Source: Thermocoleostomius sinensis A174
GTDB taxonomy: Bacteria; Cyanobacteriota; Cyanobacteriia; Elainellales; Elainellaceae
Direction: 5' to 3'
Length of the DNA stretch: 64,000 bases
Assembly: GCF_026802175.1 (NCBI RefSeq)
Contig: NZ_CP113797.1
Location: forward strand, 2,147,026 to 2,211,025
The translations under genes and the position numbers were made by a program. A model generated the notes under the pieces. It did not search any database and had not been told where the DNA came from. It saw nothing but the letters and a program-made list of their open reading frames with translations. Position 1 is the first letter of the stretch. Each line of letters opens with the position of its first letter. Positions 54,136-63,718 of the stretch are shown here, one piece after another.

Positions 54136-55446
54136 TTATCGTTGCGTCCATCCTTTACCAAAGGCTCCGGCTAGTTTTCCCAACCACTCCACCACTGCCG
54201 GGATGTCTTCGCGATGATCCCATAGATATTGAATGACGCGCATCACTTGCGCCGCCTGCTTTTTGCTTAATAGATTCAGGAAGATTTTTTGCCGATCTTC
54301 CAGCGAGGTGTGTGGATCGGCGGCGATCGCTTCAATTTCTTTGATCACCCACCATTCCATGATTGAAGAGCCAAACCGGTAGGTGACGTTGCCCTGATGC
54401 AACTGCCGCACCACCACGCCCCAATAGCGCAGATCAATCAGTTCTCGCTCTCGCTGGCTGAAAACGCGATTGATATCCCCCAAATCATAGTGTTTGTTGC
54501 GCAGACGCCCCTTCAAGCCTGACAGCGCAATTAACATGAGCAGCGATCGTTCCATTTCCGTAGTTGCCGCCCACGTTGCCCGAAAGAAATACTGCGTGCG
54601 AGCTAAAAACTCATCAAAAAATTCTGCGGCGGTGGGCACATCGCCAATGCGAAGTTTGCTATACAGAACATACCCGGCATTTTGCAGCAGCGTCGGATTG
54701 CCGCCGGCAATATCCTGAATCACTTCTTTGAGGGCTGGCGTCATCGGCATTCCTTCTAACAGCAACTCGGTTTCTGCTTCGGACAACGGCCCCAGCGGTA
54801 AATAGAGATAGTGATTGAACCAGGGAGATGTATCGGCTGTTAGGGGGGGGCCTAATGTGTCTAGGGGGCGCAGCGATGTGACCACCATCGAGAAGTTTTT
54901 CTTTTCACGGTGATGATAGGCCAAATTGCGACAGTCGCTTAAAAAGTTTGCCATCTCTGCCTCACTGTAGTCGTCATTGGGACGCAGCGCTGCATCATAA
55001 TCGCCCACCAATAGCAGCAGAAATTTGCCATCTTTACCCAATTGCCGCAGCACCTGCCGCACATCATCTTTGCTAGATGTTCTCTGCACTAACAAGCCGT
55101 CAATCTGTGAGTGCAAGGGGTTGTCGGCACTCAGTTCCTCTTGCAACAACACCAAAATTTCGCGCCAGAAAGCGGCGGGGGTAAATGGTGTCAGCGCTTG
55201 GCAACTGAAGCGAACAATATAAGCGTGCGATCGATCTTGCTGATATAGCTGCCAGGTTTGGGCAGATGCCAGCAGTTCCAGAAACGATGACTTGCCCATG
55301 CCCGGTCCGCCCCAGATGGCCAAATGTCCACGACTTGCCCCGCTGCCAGAAATTTGATCAAACGCGGTAGCAATTTCTGCCGATCGCCCCACAAACTGTT
55401 CAGGTGGTACAACCTGGCTGGGAAAGAAAAGCACTTCTTGGAGCAT
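54136..55446 (-). CDS. P-loop NTPase, STAND-like
   Basis: 436 residues. Starts FVGRSAEIATAFDQI, then Walker A GGPGMGKS (46-53), a Walker B-like LLLLVGDYDAAL in which the first acidic residue of the paralogue (DDYD) is replaced by Gly, and LRPNDDYSEAEM, then SLRPLDTLGP. The second half has a winged-helix-like segment and ends KLAGAFGKGWTQR. It aligns over its length with residues 535-900 of the downstream 942-residue protein. It sits 129 bp after the histidine kinase gene, on the same strand. Function unknown. Confidence 0.75.
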   Translation of the reverse strand: MLQEVLFFPSQVVPPEQFVGRSAEIATAFDQISGSGASRGHLAIWGGPGMGKSSFLELLASAQTWQLYQQDRSHAYIVRFSCQALTPFTPAAFWREILVLLQEELSADNPLHSQIDGLLVQRTSSKDDVRQVLRQLGKDGKFLLLLVGDYDAALRPNDDYSEAEMANFLSDCRNLAYHHREKKNFSMVVTSLRPLDTLGPPLTADTSPWFNHYLYLPLGPLSEAETELLLEGMPMTPALKEVIQDIAGGNPTLLQNAGYVLYSKLRIGDVPTAAEFFDEFLARTQYFFRATWAATTEMERSLLMLIALSGLKGRLRNKHYDLGDINRVFSQRERELIDLRYWGVVVRQLHQGNVTYRFGSSIMEWWVIKEIEAIAADPHTSLEDRQKIFLNLLSKKQAAQVMRVIQYLWDHREDIPAVVEWLGKLAGAFGKGWTQR

Positions 55447-55575
55447 GTCATCTGTTCCCTCGTCACTTATTTCCTTTCTTCACCCGTCATGGCACTACTC
55501 CGTATAGATGGATACACGGATACACCAACGGAATCGATACATGAGTCTTGGCGCACCATCCGCTGTCTTTCCTCA

Positions 55576-56679
55576 TTACCCCCGCTGGGCGATCGGCAAC
55601 GAGAATCGAAAGATACTGCCTACGCCTAATTCGCTGTCCACTTCAATCGTGCCGCCTTGCAGTTCCACCAAGCGCCGACAAATGGCCAAACCGATGCCTG
55701 TACCGCCAGAATTGCGATTGCGTGATCGATCGGCGCGCCAAAACCGTTCAAACACGTGGGGCAAATCTTCACGAGCAATGCCCTGTCCAGTGTCAATCAC
55801 TGCCACCCACAGTTTGTTGCCTTCGGAGCGCACACGAATCGTTATCGACCCAGCGGGGGTATAGCGCAAGGCATTGCCAATTAAGTTGACCAAAATTTGC
55901 TCGACTCGCTCTGGATCAGCTAAGACGGGTGGTGTATCGAGTGGATAGTCCAGCAACATCTGGGGACTGCTTTCAGCCACCAACTGATCGGAGAATTTTT
56001 GAATGATTCCAGTTAGCAGCGGGTACAGGTCAAACGATCGGGCGTCGATCGGCAAGTAACCCGCCTCCATTTTGGAAAGCTCTTGCAAATCATTGACCAA
56101 GCGCTGCATCCGCGACACTTCGTTGGATAGCCGGAGATAAATATCTGTAGATGGCTCGATCGTTTCGTCTGCTAGCCCTTCTAAATACCCTTTCAGAATG
56201 GTCAAAGGAGTGCGCAGTTCGTGCGTCATGTCACCCACCAGTTCCCGACGACGGCGCTCTACATCGGCCAAACTAGCCGCCATGCGGTTAAAACTAGTGG
56301 CTAGCTGATCGACTTCGGGAATTTCATTGGGCGGGACACGCTCATTCAAATGCCCTGCCGCAAACTTTTTCGTGATTTCCTCCATTTGGATCAGGGGTTG
56401 TACAATGCGCTTTGTTACCAGATAGCTCAACCCACCTGCCGCAGACGCTCCAATCACCACCGACCAAAAGGCTCCTTGGCTCCAAGCATCTTCAAAACTT
56501 TGCATTAATTGCGTCCGCACTTGTCTGACGCTGACGCCACCCACTTCAATTTGCCTGAGATAGACCACAAAGAAGCGGGGAGACGAAAACTTGCCGATCG
56601 CCAGTAAGGTTAACAGTCCCACAACCATGACAATGACATGGGAGAAAAATAGGCGCGATCGCAACCCCATTTTGGACAT
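55576..56679 (-). CDS. Sensor histidine kinase with HAMP domain
   Basis: 367 residues from the ATG at 56679 (MSKMGLRSRLFFSHVIVMV); the longer frame to 56757 has no signal-like start. Two membrane helices (about 10-30 and 72-92) enclose a short periplasmic loop, then HAMP (about 92-145), HisKA with His153 (DMTHELRTPL) and HATPase_c with NALRYTPAG, DTGQGI and GTGIGLAICRR. The sensor loop is only about 40 residues, so the signal may come through the membrane or HAMP. No response regulator is adjacent; the next genes are two P-loop NTPases. Confidence 0.92.
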   Translation of the reverse strand: MSKMGLRSRLFFSHVIVMVVGLLTLLAIGKFSSPRFFVVYLRQIEVGGVSVRQVRTQLMQSFEDAWSQGAFWSVVIGASAAGGLSYLVTKRIVQPLIQMEEITKKFAAGHLNERVPPNEIPEVDQLATSFNRMAASLADVERRRRELVGDMTHELRTPLTILKGYLEGLADETIEPSTDIYLRLSNEVSRMQRLVNDLQELSKMEAGYLPIDARSFDLYPLLTGIIQKFSDQLVAESSPQMLLDYPLDTPPVLADPERVEQILVNLIGNALRYTPAGSITIRVRSEGNKLWVAVIDTGQGIAREDLPHVFERFWRADRSRNRNSGGTGIGLAICRRLVELQGGTIEVDSELGVGSIFRFSLPIAQRG

Positions 56680-56886
56680 GACTAAGCTCCACTCATGCGA
56701 CGTATCTAGCGCGTTGTACCCTCCAAAACCAGCAGGTGAATCATGCAATAACGCCAAATAACCTAAATGATCCTATGCTGACCCTAGCACATGGAAAAAA
56801 GGATAAAGGTCGAAGGAGAAAGGATAAAGTTTTGGTGGGGCTGAGTCTAAGAATCTACCCCTACCTACTTGTTACAGTTCGTAAAG

Positions 56887-56892
56887 TATAAT
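56887..56892 (+). promoter_or_regulatory. Putative -10 box of glgA
   Basis: TATAAT, a perfect match to the sigma-70 -10 consensus, 105 bases upstream of the glgA start. No good -35 is found at 17 bases (a TTGTTA is too close at 12), so it may rely on another factor. A leader of about 100 bases would result. Confidence 0.4.
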
Positions 56893-56997
56893 ATGCTCCC
56901 AATCGAGATGCCTGCGGAACGGCTCGATCGAGTCTCCCATACGGTGTTTTGCCTGTGTTAACCCCACGTTAGAGTTTCTGTTTAACAAGAAGTCATC

Positions 56998-58473
56998 ATG
57001 TATATCGTCCAGATTGCGTCTGAATGCGCTCCCGTAATCAAAGCTGGTGGATTGGGGGATGTCGTTTACGGTCTCACCCGTGAGCTTGAGATCCGAGGAC
57101 ACACCGTTGAGATTATTCTGCCCAAGTATGACTGTATGCGCTATGACCATATTTGGGGGTTGCATTATGCCTATTGCGACCTGATGGTGCCTTGGTATGG
57201 GGGGGAAATCAAATGCCAGGTGCATTGCGGTTGGGTACATGGACGGCTGTGTTTCTTCATTGAGCCACAGTCCGATGACTTGTTTTTTAATCGGGGGGTG
57301 TACTACGGCTGTGCGGACGATACGATGCGGTTTGCCTTCTTCAGCAAAGCAGCCTTGCAATTTTTGCAGCATACGGGCAAACGTCCAGACGTTCTGCACT
57401 GTCACGACTGGCAAACAGGACTCGTTCCGGTATTGCTGTACGAAATTTATCAGTATCACGGCATGGGCCATGTTCGCGTTTGTTACACCATCCACAACTT
57501 TAAGCATCAGGGCATTGCGGGGGCAGAAATTTTGCAAGCAACTGGGTTAAACCGACCCGACCACTATTTTCAGTACGATCGCCTGCAAGATAATTTCAAC
57601 CCATTTGCTCTCAACCTGATGAAGGGCGGCATTGTCTATTCCAACTTTGTCAATACGGTGTCGCCGCATCACGCTTGGGAAGCACATCATGGTGAGTTTG
57701 GCTATGGGCTAGGGCATACGCTGCATGTACATCAGGGCAAGTTTGGTGGCATTCTCAATGGCATTGACTATGATGTCTGGAACCCAGAGATCGATCGCTA
57801 CATTCCCCATCCATACACCTCAGACGATTTGACGGGTAAAGCCAAAAATAAAAAAGCACTGCGCGATCGGCTGTTGCTGCGGGACGAAGATAAACCCCTA
57901 ATTGCCTACGTCGGGCGCTTGGATCAGCAGAAAGGAATGCATTTGGTGCATCATGCCATCTACTATTCGCTGTATCGCAATGCTCAGTTCGTATTATTGG
58001 GGTCAGCTACAGAACCCGGCATTAACAACTGGTTCTGGCACGAGAAAAACTTCCTCAACAACAACCCTGATGTGCACCTAGAGCTTGGCTTCAATGAGGA
58101 GCTATCTCACTTAATCTATGCCGGAGCCGATATGATTGTCGTGCCCAGCAACTTTGAACCCTGTGGATTGACGCAAATGATCGGACTGAAATATGGCACC
58201 GTGCCCATTGTCCGGGGTGTAGGCGGGTTGATCAACACCGTGTTCGATCGCGATTACGACATGACTCATCCCTCAGAAGAACGCAACGGGTATGTTTTCT
58301 ATCAAACCGATAACCAAGCCCTTGAATCCGCGATGGATCGGGCGATCGGGCTGTGGTCTTACTATCCCGAAGAATTCGAGAAACTGGTGCTGCAAGGTAT
58401 GAGTTACGACTATTCCTGGAATCATCCTGGTACGGATTATTTAGCTGTTTATGAACATATTCGGCATAAGTAG
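56998..58473 (+). CDS. glgA: Glycogen synthase
   Basis: 491 residues, GT5 family. It adds glucose from ADP-glucose to glycogen. The ADP-binding motif KAGGLGDVVYGL (Lys15) at the N terminus, HCHDWQTGLVP, YTIHNFKHQG, VGRLDQQKG and the C-terminal NFEPCGLTQM (two-Glu motif region) are intact. Cyanobacteria often have two GlgA isoforms; the VVYGLTRELEIRGH start and the extended NNNPDVHLELGF region fit the second isoform, which is inferred from memory. Divergent from the histidine kinase, convergent with pilQ. Confidence 0.93.
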   Translation: MYIVQIASECAPVIKAGGLGDVVYGLTRELEIRGHTVEIILPKYDCMRYDHIWGLHYAYCDLMVPWYGGEIKCQVHCGWVHGRLCFFIEPQSDDLFFNRGVYYGCADDTMRFAFFSKAALQFLQHTGKRPDVLHCHDWQTGLVPVLLYEIYQYHGMGHVRVCYTIHNFKHQGIAGAEILQATGLNRPDHYFQYDRLQDNFNPFALNLMKGGIVYSNFVNTVSPHHAWEAHHGEFGYGLGHTLHVHQGKFGGILNGIDYDVWNPEIDRYIPHPYTSDDLTGKAKNKKALRDRLLLRDEDKPLIAYVGRLDQQKGMHLVHHAIYYSLYRNAQFVLLGSATEPGINNWFWHEKNFLNNNPDVHLELGFNEELSHLIYAGADMIVVPSNFEPCGLTQMIGLKYGTVPIVRGVGGLINTVFDRDYDMTHPSEERNGYVFYQTDNQALESAMDRAIGLWSYYPEEFEKLVLQGMSYDYSWNHPGTDYLAVYEHIRHK

Positions 58474-58474
58474 G

Positions 58475-58505
58475 GGAGTCGGGAATCGAGAGTCGAGAGT
58501 CGGAG
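58475..58505. repeat. GAGTCGA-type heptamer repeat
   Basis: GGGGAGTCGGGAATCGAGAG followed by two more GAGTCG words, directly after the glgA stop. Similar heptamer runs are common between cyanobacterial genes. Confidence 0.6.
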
Positions 58506-58581
58506 GAAAGTTGGGCGTTGCTAAATTTAAGGATGATTAACGGAATTTGTTTAATCCCCAACCCCTAATGCTCCACTCTCG

Positions 58582-60819
58582 CTACGGCCATTGAATGTTT
58601 TGCTGCTGAATGTACTCTTGTGTTTCGGCTTGCGGCACATAACGATAGCCAAAGGTTGAGGTGTCTGAGTCATCTAGAATGTGCGGGGTCAGCAGGACGA
58701 TCACCTCTTGTCGTTCGTTGCGACGCTCGGTACTTCTGAACAAGGCGCCTAAGATGGGAATATCTCCTAAAAGTGGAACTTTGGTGACGGTGGCCCGATC
58801 TTGGTCTTGGATAATGCCCGACAGAATCAAGGTCTGTCCGTCGCGAATTCGCAACAGTCCTGAAGAAACCCGCCGCACTGCTAGTAGGGTAATGGTTTGT
58901 CCACCGCCACTCAGCCCAATGTTGATGGTTTGGGTAGCCGTGGGGGCCGAAATCGACGGAGCCACCGAAAGAGAGACAAAACCGTTATCATCAATGCGAT
59001 CGACCCGCACATCTAAGATCAGTCCAGCAGGCGTGCGCTCGACTTCCACGGTTTCGGTGCGAACTCCTTCCGAGGTTTCAATTTCTCGCGTAATGTTGGT
59101 GATCACATCTTGGGTTAGCTGCACCTGTGCGGCCTGTCCTTCCTGCACCACCAATGTCGGATCGGTCAAAATTTTGGCATTGCCACTGGTGACTGCAAAC
59201 CGTAATTGAGCCAGGAAATTGCGAACGAAATTGTAATTGCCAGCACCTATAGGATTAATAAAGCTATCGACGCTATCGGCTCCCACGCCTAGCCGCGAGG
59301 GTAGATCTTCTGGTGTGGTGCTGCCAAAGTTGATTACGCCCACCCCGCTATCCACAATAACTCCGGTATCGTTAATGCCAAACGAGAAACTAGTGGAAAC
59401 GCGATCGACTCCCAGCAAGTTGACATCAATCACCCGCACGTTGATCGCCGCTTGTCGCCGCCGAATATCCAGTTGTGACAGTTGTGCCGCCGCAATTTCA
59501 ATTTTTCGGGGTGCGCCCACCAACGTGACGGAATTGGTGCGGGCATCACCTGTCACCTGCAAGCCACGCAGTAGCGGTTCCGAGTCTTCATAGTCCACCC
59601 GTTGCACTTCTACCCGGCTTTCCTGTGCTTGCGTTGTCACGGTGGGCTGCTGGGCGGTGGTAATTCCTTGGGTTGTGATGGGGGCGGCCTGAACAGTAGT
59701 AATGACGCGATCGCGCGTGACCGAAGTTTCTGCCCCTAAACTCACCAAAAATGCCACGGCCGACTCCACTGGCACTTGATTCAGCCGTAGGGTGCGCGTC
59801 ACCAACTGACGGGCTGAATTGGGCAACCGTGGCCCGACAAAAATGGTGCGTCCTACCCGATTCACATCTAAATTGGCAATTCGGATGACGTAGTTAAACA
59901 CGTTTTGCACAGGTTCATTTTCAATATCGAGCGAGATCCGAACATCGCCTGCTGGATCACCTTCATCTGAAGCCCCCGTATCGCCCACATAGGCCACGTT
60001 TAGCCCGGCTGCTCGCCCTAACAGCGATAGTACGTCCCGCACTGGGGCCTCTCGCAAAACTAAGCGCGGTACTACTTCAGTTGTTCCCAAATCAATTTCA
60101 AGGGGCGAGGTGTCGATTGCCGAGGTGGCAATATCGCCGATCGGCGGCGGCACGGGGGCCGGCAGCGTGGGGGGCACATAGGTTCGTGACGGTTCCACCA
60201 CTGGCACCCCATCGATTGTCACACCCGGATTCGGCACTAACACCTCGGATGACACATGAGGCGGTAGCGCAAACGATTCATCGGGGGGTGCTTCGGTGGA
60301 TGGAACGGAGGCGTTCAGTGGAGCCGAAGAAGAAGCCGGAGCCTCAGGCGTTGCAGGCTGTGTAGCTGAAGGAACGGATGCTATTTCTCCAACTGGAGCC
60401 ACATTCAAAACCACCTGATTGCCCGCCGTCTGCACGTCTCCACTGGGTGGGTCTGTTTGTCCAGTTACGACCACTCGCACACTGTTTTGGTCAAGCTGCG
60501 TCACACTCACCGATGTAATTCCAGGAGCCGGGTTATTTTGCACAAACCCATTACTGCCGTCTAATTGCAATTGTGTGTTGATAATATCGGCTACCAAGGC
60601 ATTGCCTCGGCTAACGGTGAAGACCTGGGGACGATCGCCGCTGCGGGTTTCCATCACTACGGCTGCACCCGATTCACTAGGATTCACCTGCACATGGGTA
60701 ATACGAGTTGGAGCCGCCTGTGCCGATTGACTTGTCATCATCACGATCGCTGCCCCGGTCAAGACCCCTCTGCCAAACAGTCCACCTGTGATGAATTTAT
60801 TTAGAAATACTCGTTTCAC
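58582..60819 (-). CDS. pilQ: Type IV pilus secretin PilQ with AMIN domain
   Basis: 745 residues. Signal peptide (about 1-35), an AMIN domain (about 38-135; ITHVQVNPSESGAAVVMETR), a Pro-rich linker (about 140-225), STN/secretin-N modules (about 250-470; LREAPVRDVLSLLGRAAGLNV) and the C-terminal secretin domain (about 500-720) with VPLLGDIPILGALFRST. It makes the outer-membrane gate for pili used in motility and DNA uptake. It is the last gene of the pilMNO group, 154 bp after pilO; no pilP is seen. Confidence 0.94.
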   Translation of the reverse strand: MKRVFLNKFITGGLFGRGVLTGAAIVMMTSQSAQAAPTRITHVQVNPSESGAAVVMETRSGDRPQVFTVSRGNALVADIINTQLQLDGSNGFVQNNPAPGITSVSVTQLDQNSVRVVVTGQTDPPSGDVQTAGNQVVLNVAPVGEIASVPSATQPATPEAPASSSAPLNASVPSTEAPPDESFALPPHVSSEVLVPNPGVTIDGVPVVEPSRTYVPPTLPAPVPPPIGDIATSAIDTSPLEIDLGTTEVVPRLVLREAPVRDVLSLLGRAAGLNVAYVGDTGASDEGDPAGDVRISLDIENEPVQNVFNYVIRIANLDVNRVGRTIFVGPRLPNSARQLVTRTLRLNQVPVESAVAFLVSLGAETSVTRDRVITTVQAAPITTQGITTAQQPTVTTQAQESRVEVQRVDYEDSEPLLRGLQVTGDARTNSVTLVGAPRKIEIAAAQLSQLDIRRRQAAINVRVIDVNLLGVDRVSTSFSFGINDTGVIVDSGVGVINFGSTTPEDLPSRLGVGADSVDSFINPIGAGNYNFVRNFLAQLRFAVTSGNAKILTDPTLVVQEGQAAQVQLTQDVITNITREIETSEGVRTETVEVERTPAGLILDVRVDRIDDNGFVSLSVAPSISAPTATQTINIGLSGGGQTITLLAVRRVSSGLLRIRDGQTLILSGIIQDQDRATVTKVPLLGDIPILGALFRSTERRNERQEVIVLLTPHILDDSDTSTFGYRYVPQAETQEYIQQQNIQWP

Positions 60820-60973
60820 CGCTCACACCTCCACAAATCTAGCTTGAGTTTGGAATTAAATTTTTGTAAAGAAAAATAAGTTACCAAGAACGACCAAACG
60901 TTGATTAAATTATCAGTTATGCACGTCGCTCGCCTGCTAATTTTCATGAGCGGCTGACGATCGGGCAATATCT

Positions 60974-61783
60974 CTATGGTGCAGGGCTAGGAGGCGTCTC
61001 TGCTGGTTCTGCCTCTGATTCTGCCTCTGGGCTAGCCGCTTGATTGGCATCAGAAGTCGCCCCGGTTGGCACCAAGGCTTCTAGGCGAAAGTTTGTGGTG
61101 ATTCGGGGTTCCGGTTGGGCCGTGGAGACCGCTTGCCCCTGTCCATTGATCACCAACCGCTGAGCCGAGGGATCAAGCTGAGAATTGAGATTGCTCACCA
61201 CCAACAAGGGCTGTAGGCGCTCGATGCTGCGGATGATTGAAACCACTTGGGGAAATGAGCCTTGAATGCTGACGTTATACACGCGGCGTTCTAGCTTGTT
61301 GTTGACGGCTTCACCATAGGTATTATCATTCACCACCCCCGATGCATCTGGATCTAAATTAAACCGGGCTAAAGTAGCACGGCGATCGGGATTTTGCACC
61401 CCTGCATTTGCCGATTGCACCCGCTCATTCACATCCAGTAACAGCGTATCCAAGCTGCGTTCGGTGGCAAACAAACTCAAGACTTCTGCTTGCAACTGCT
61501 GAGCTTCAGCTAATTCGGTTCTGGCCTCTTCAATGCGCTGCTGGGTTTCCGCCTGGTTTTCCAATTGCTGCTGTTTAGCGGTCACATCCTGCCTCAGTTC
61601 TCGATTGCGTTCCAACGTAGGCTGTACCACACTGATCCATAGCCAGATTGCTGCCCCTAAGCCCAAGAGCGCCACCAACACACCCCCAACTGTAGGAGTC
61701 AGGGTCAAGCCAAACAATTTGGGATAATTTGGCTCTTCCAATTCATTGGGATTACCTGGAACAAAATCACCACCAGCCGTCAT
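60974..61783 (-). CDS. pilO: Type IV pilus assembly protein PilO
   Basis: 269 residues. One membrane helix (about 28-50, LTPTVGGVLVALLGLGAAIWL), a coiled coil (about 60-110, rich in Gln/Glu) and a ferredoxin-like periplasmic domain with ISIQGSFPQVVSIIRSIERL-type sequence (here VYNVSIQGSFPQVVSII). The end is Glu/Ala/Pro-rich low complexity. It pairs with PilN in the inner-membrane platform. Its start overlaps the pilN stop by 4 bases (ATGA), so they are translationally coupled. Confidence 0.9.
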   Translation of the reverse strand: MTAGGDFVPGNPNELEEPNYPKLFGLTLTPTVGGVLVALLGLGAAIWLWISVVQPTLERNRELRQDVTAKQQQLENQAETQQRIEEARTELAEAQQLQAEVLSLFATERSLDTLLLDVNERVQSANAGVQNPDRRATLARFNLDPDASGVVNDNTYGEAVNNKLERRVYNVSIQGSFPQVVSIIRSIERLQPLLVVSNLNSQLDPSAQRLVINGQGQAVSTAQPEPRITTNFRLEALVPTGATSDANQAASPEAESEAEPAETPPSPAP

Positions 61784-62583
61784 GGTTGTATTACTCCTCT
61801 GTCGCGAAGGGCCTGAATCCGAGTTGCCAATCCCACAGACAAGGTTCGCTCTAAATCCTGCAACAGCGCCGATGCGGGCAGGTTTGTCAAGCTTCCCTCG
61901 ATCGTGTACTCTACCACTCGTGGCAGTTCCACCTGAATTTCGCGATCGGGCAATTCATTGGCGATTTCCACCTGAGTGGGATTGTCAATCAGTTGAGAAC
62001 TGCTGAGTTGAACCGTATCAGTATTCAAGAACGGCGATCGCTTGAGCGTCAGCACAAAGTCATTGACATCATTAAACGATCGAGCATATCCCCGAATTCT
62101 GACCCGCGATGGTGACGGCTCGGTCGCCGCAGACTGAAGGCCATTGTCGTCAGTTGGCGGAGGGGATTCTGCCTCTACTTGCAATTGCTCAATATTGCTG
62201 ATTTGTACATTGCTTGGCACCCGCCCCCGAATATCTTGCAGCACCGCGGACCATGGCTTAATGCGATCGAACACGGTAGCCAAAGCTCGGTTTTCGGTGT
62301 CAATGGCTTGAATTTGAGACTCAATAGTATTGATCACCTCTAACTGGGCATTCAGCGCCGTCAGTTGGCTATCCAGTTCAGCTTGTTGTTGCTCAAGCTG
62401 GCGATTTTGGCTTTGCAACAGGAGCCACACCCCTCCGACCATTGCTGGCAAGGCAATAGCAACGGCAAGCCCAATATAGAAGGGCAGCGGACTCTCTCGT
62501 TGACCCCGGCGAGGCCTGCTTACGCTTGCTTCAGTGGGGCGATCGTGGCGATCATTGAGAAAATTGATGTCTAAGCTATACAT
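61780..62583 (-). CDS. pilN: Type IV pilus assembly protein PilN
   Basis: 267 residues from the ATG at 62583 (MYSLDINFLNDR), which carries the cytoplasmic INFLN motif that binds PilM; a longer frame to 62706 runs into pilM and is not used. One membrane helix (about 36-57, FYIGLAVAIALPAMVGGVW), a coiled coil (about 60-105) and a periplasmic fold with VRIRGYARSFNDVNDFVLTL. The start is 10 bp after the pilM stop. Confidence 0.9.
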   Translation of the reverse strand: MYSLDINFLNDRHDRPTEASVSRPRRGQRESPLPFYIGLAVAIALPAMVGGVWLLLQSQNRQLEQQQAELDSQLTALNAQLEVINTIESQIQAIDTENRALATVFDRIKPWSAVLQDIRGRVPSNVQISNIEQLQVEAESPPPTDDNGLQSAATEPSPSRVRIRGYARSFNDVNDFVLTLKRSPFLNTDTVQLSSSQLIDNPTQVEIANELPDREIQVELPRVVEYTIEGSLTNLPASALLQDLERTLSVGLATRIQALRDRGVIQP

Positions 62584-62593
62584 ATCCCGATCC

Positions 62594-63718
62594 TCATCCT
62601 CCTCCTGCCTCGCGTAGCCCCAACCCCAGTACAACGCCCAATCCCACCCGTTGTGAAGATGGAATCTCTTGATCAATTTCCAGCGAAAGGGCTGAAACCG
62701 GATCAATTTGGCTAGCCGGCAAACTAAGCCGCTGTGAGAAAAATTCGTCTAATTGACCGATTGCCCCACCCGGCCCAGCCAGCAACAGTTGAGCCACTTC
62801 TGTATTGTCGCCCTGGTTGTGATAAAAATCGATCGATCGGCGCAGTTCATCGGATAATTCACCTAAAACCCGGAGCATGGCGGCGGTGCCAGGATTGGTT
62901 GTTCCCGGCTTTGGCGTCGTTGCGCTCATACTATCCATTGGCACAACGGGCACAGTCATCCCTTGTAGCAGTTCGGTATTGCGAGACGGCGGCAAATTCA
63001 TGGCTCGACTGAGGGCACTTTGAATCTGATAGGTTCCGATTGGCACAGTGCGAGAAAATTGCGGCACTCCTTCTACCACGATCGAAATTTCAGTGCTCTC
63101 AAATTCAATATCTACGATCGCTGTGGCTTCCTGCGAGGTAAACTGCCGCAACTGTTGGCGAAGGGTGCGGATCAACGAAAAGCTGCTGATTTCTAGCACA
63201 TCCAGCAATAGCCCTGCCTGACGAAATGTATCAAGGTAGGTATCAGTGACTTCTTTACGGGTTGCGACCAACAACACCTGAACCTTTTCAATGCCGTCTT
63301 CATCGAGAAAAAACCCCAGCTTTTGATAATCCACGTCGGCTTCTTCGCGAGGAAACGGCAAATATAGTCCTGCTTCTTGATTTAGCACCATTTCCCGCAG
63401 TTCACGATCGTCCAACTCAGCCGGAACGGAAATAATGCGTGTCACGGTATCCCGACTGCCGGGAATCGCCGTGGCGACATGTTTCACCTTCAACTTGGCT
63501 TCTATTAAGACTGACTGAATAATTTCAGCCATCGCAGCCGAGTCGGTAATTTGTCCTTCCTGAAAAACACCTTCCGGCACTTCAGCCGAAGCCAAATTAA
63601 TCAACTGAAACCCTTGTCCTTTCCTTTTCAAACGGGCCACATTGACGCGATCGGGAGCCAATTCCACGCCAATTCCGTTTGGTTTTTTCGCAAATAGATT
63701 TTTAAGACCACTAGCCAC
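62594..63718 (-). CDS. pilM: Type IV pilus assembly protein PilM
   Basis: 374 residues, FtsA/actin-like ATPase fold. GIGVELAPDRVNVARLKRKG at the first phosphate loop, VKHVATAIPGSRDTVTRIISVPAE, EATAIVDIEFESTEISIVVEG (second phosphate loop) and LLLAGPGGAIGQLDEFF are typical. It is cytoplasmic and binds the PilN N terminus. First gene of the pilM-N-O-Q group; its promoter is in the 282 bp to the right edge. Confidence 0.93.
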   Translation of the reverse strand: MASGLKNLFAKKPNGIGVELAPDRVNVARLKRKGQGFQLINLASAEVPEGVFQEGQITDSAAMAEIIQSVLIEAKLKVKHVATAIPGSRDTVTRIISVPAELDDRELREMVLNQEAGLYLPFPREEADVDYQKLGFFLDEDGIEKVQVLLVATRKEVTDTYLDTFRQAGLLLDVLEISSFSLIRTLRQQLRQFTSQEATAIVDIEFESTEISIVVEGVPQFSRTVPIGTYQIQSALSRAMNLPPSRNTELLQGMTVPVVPMDSMSATTPKPGTTNPGTAAMLRVLGELSDELRRSIDFYHNQGDNTEVAQLLLAGPGGAIGQLDEFFSQRLSLPASQIDPVSALSLEIDQEIPSSQRVGLGVVLGLGLREAGGG

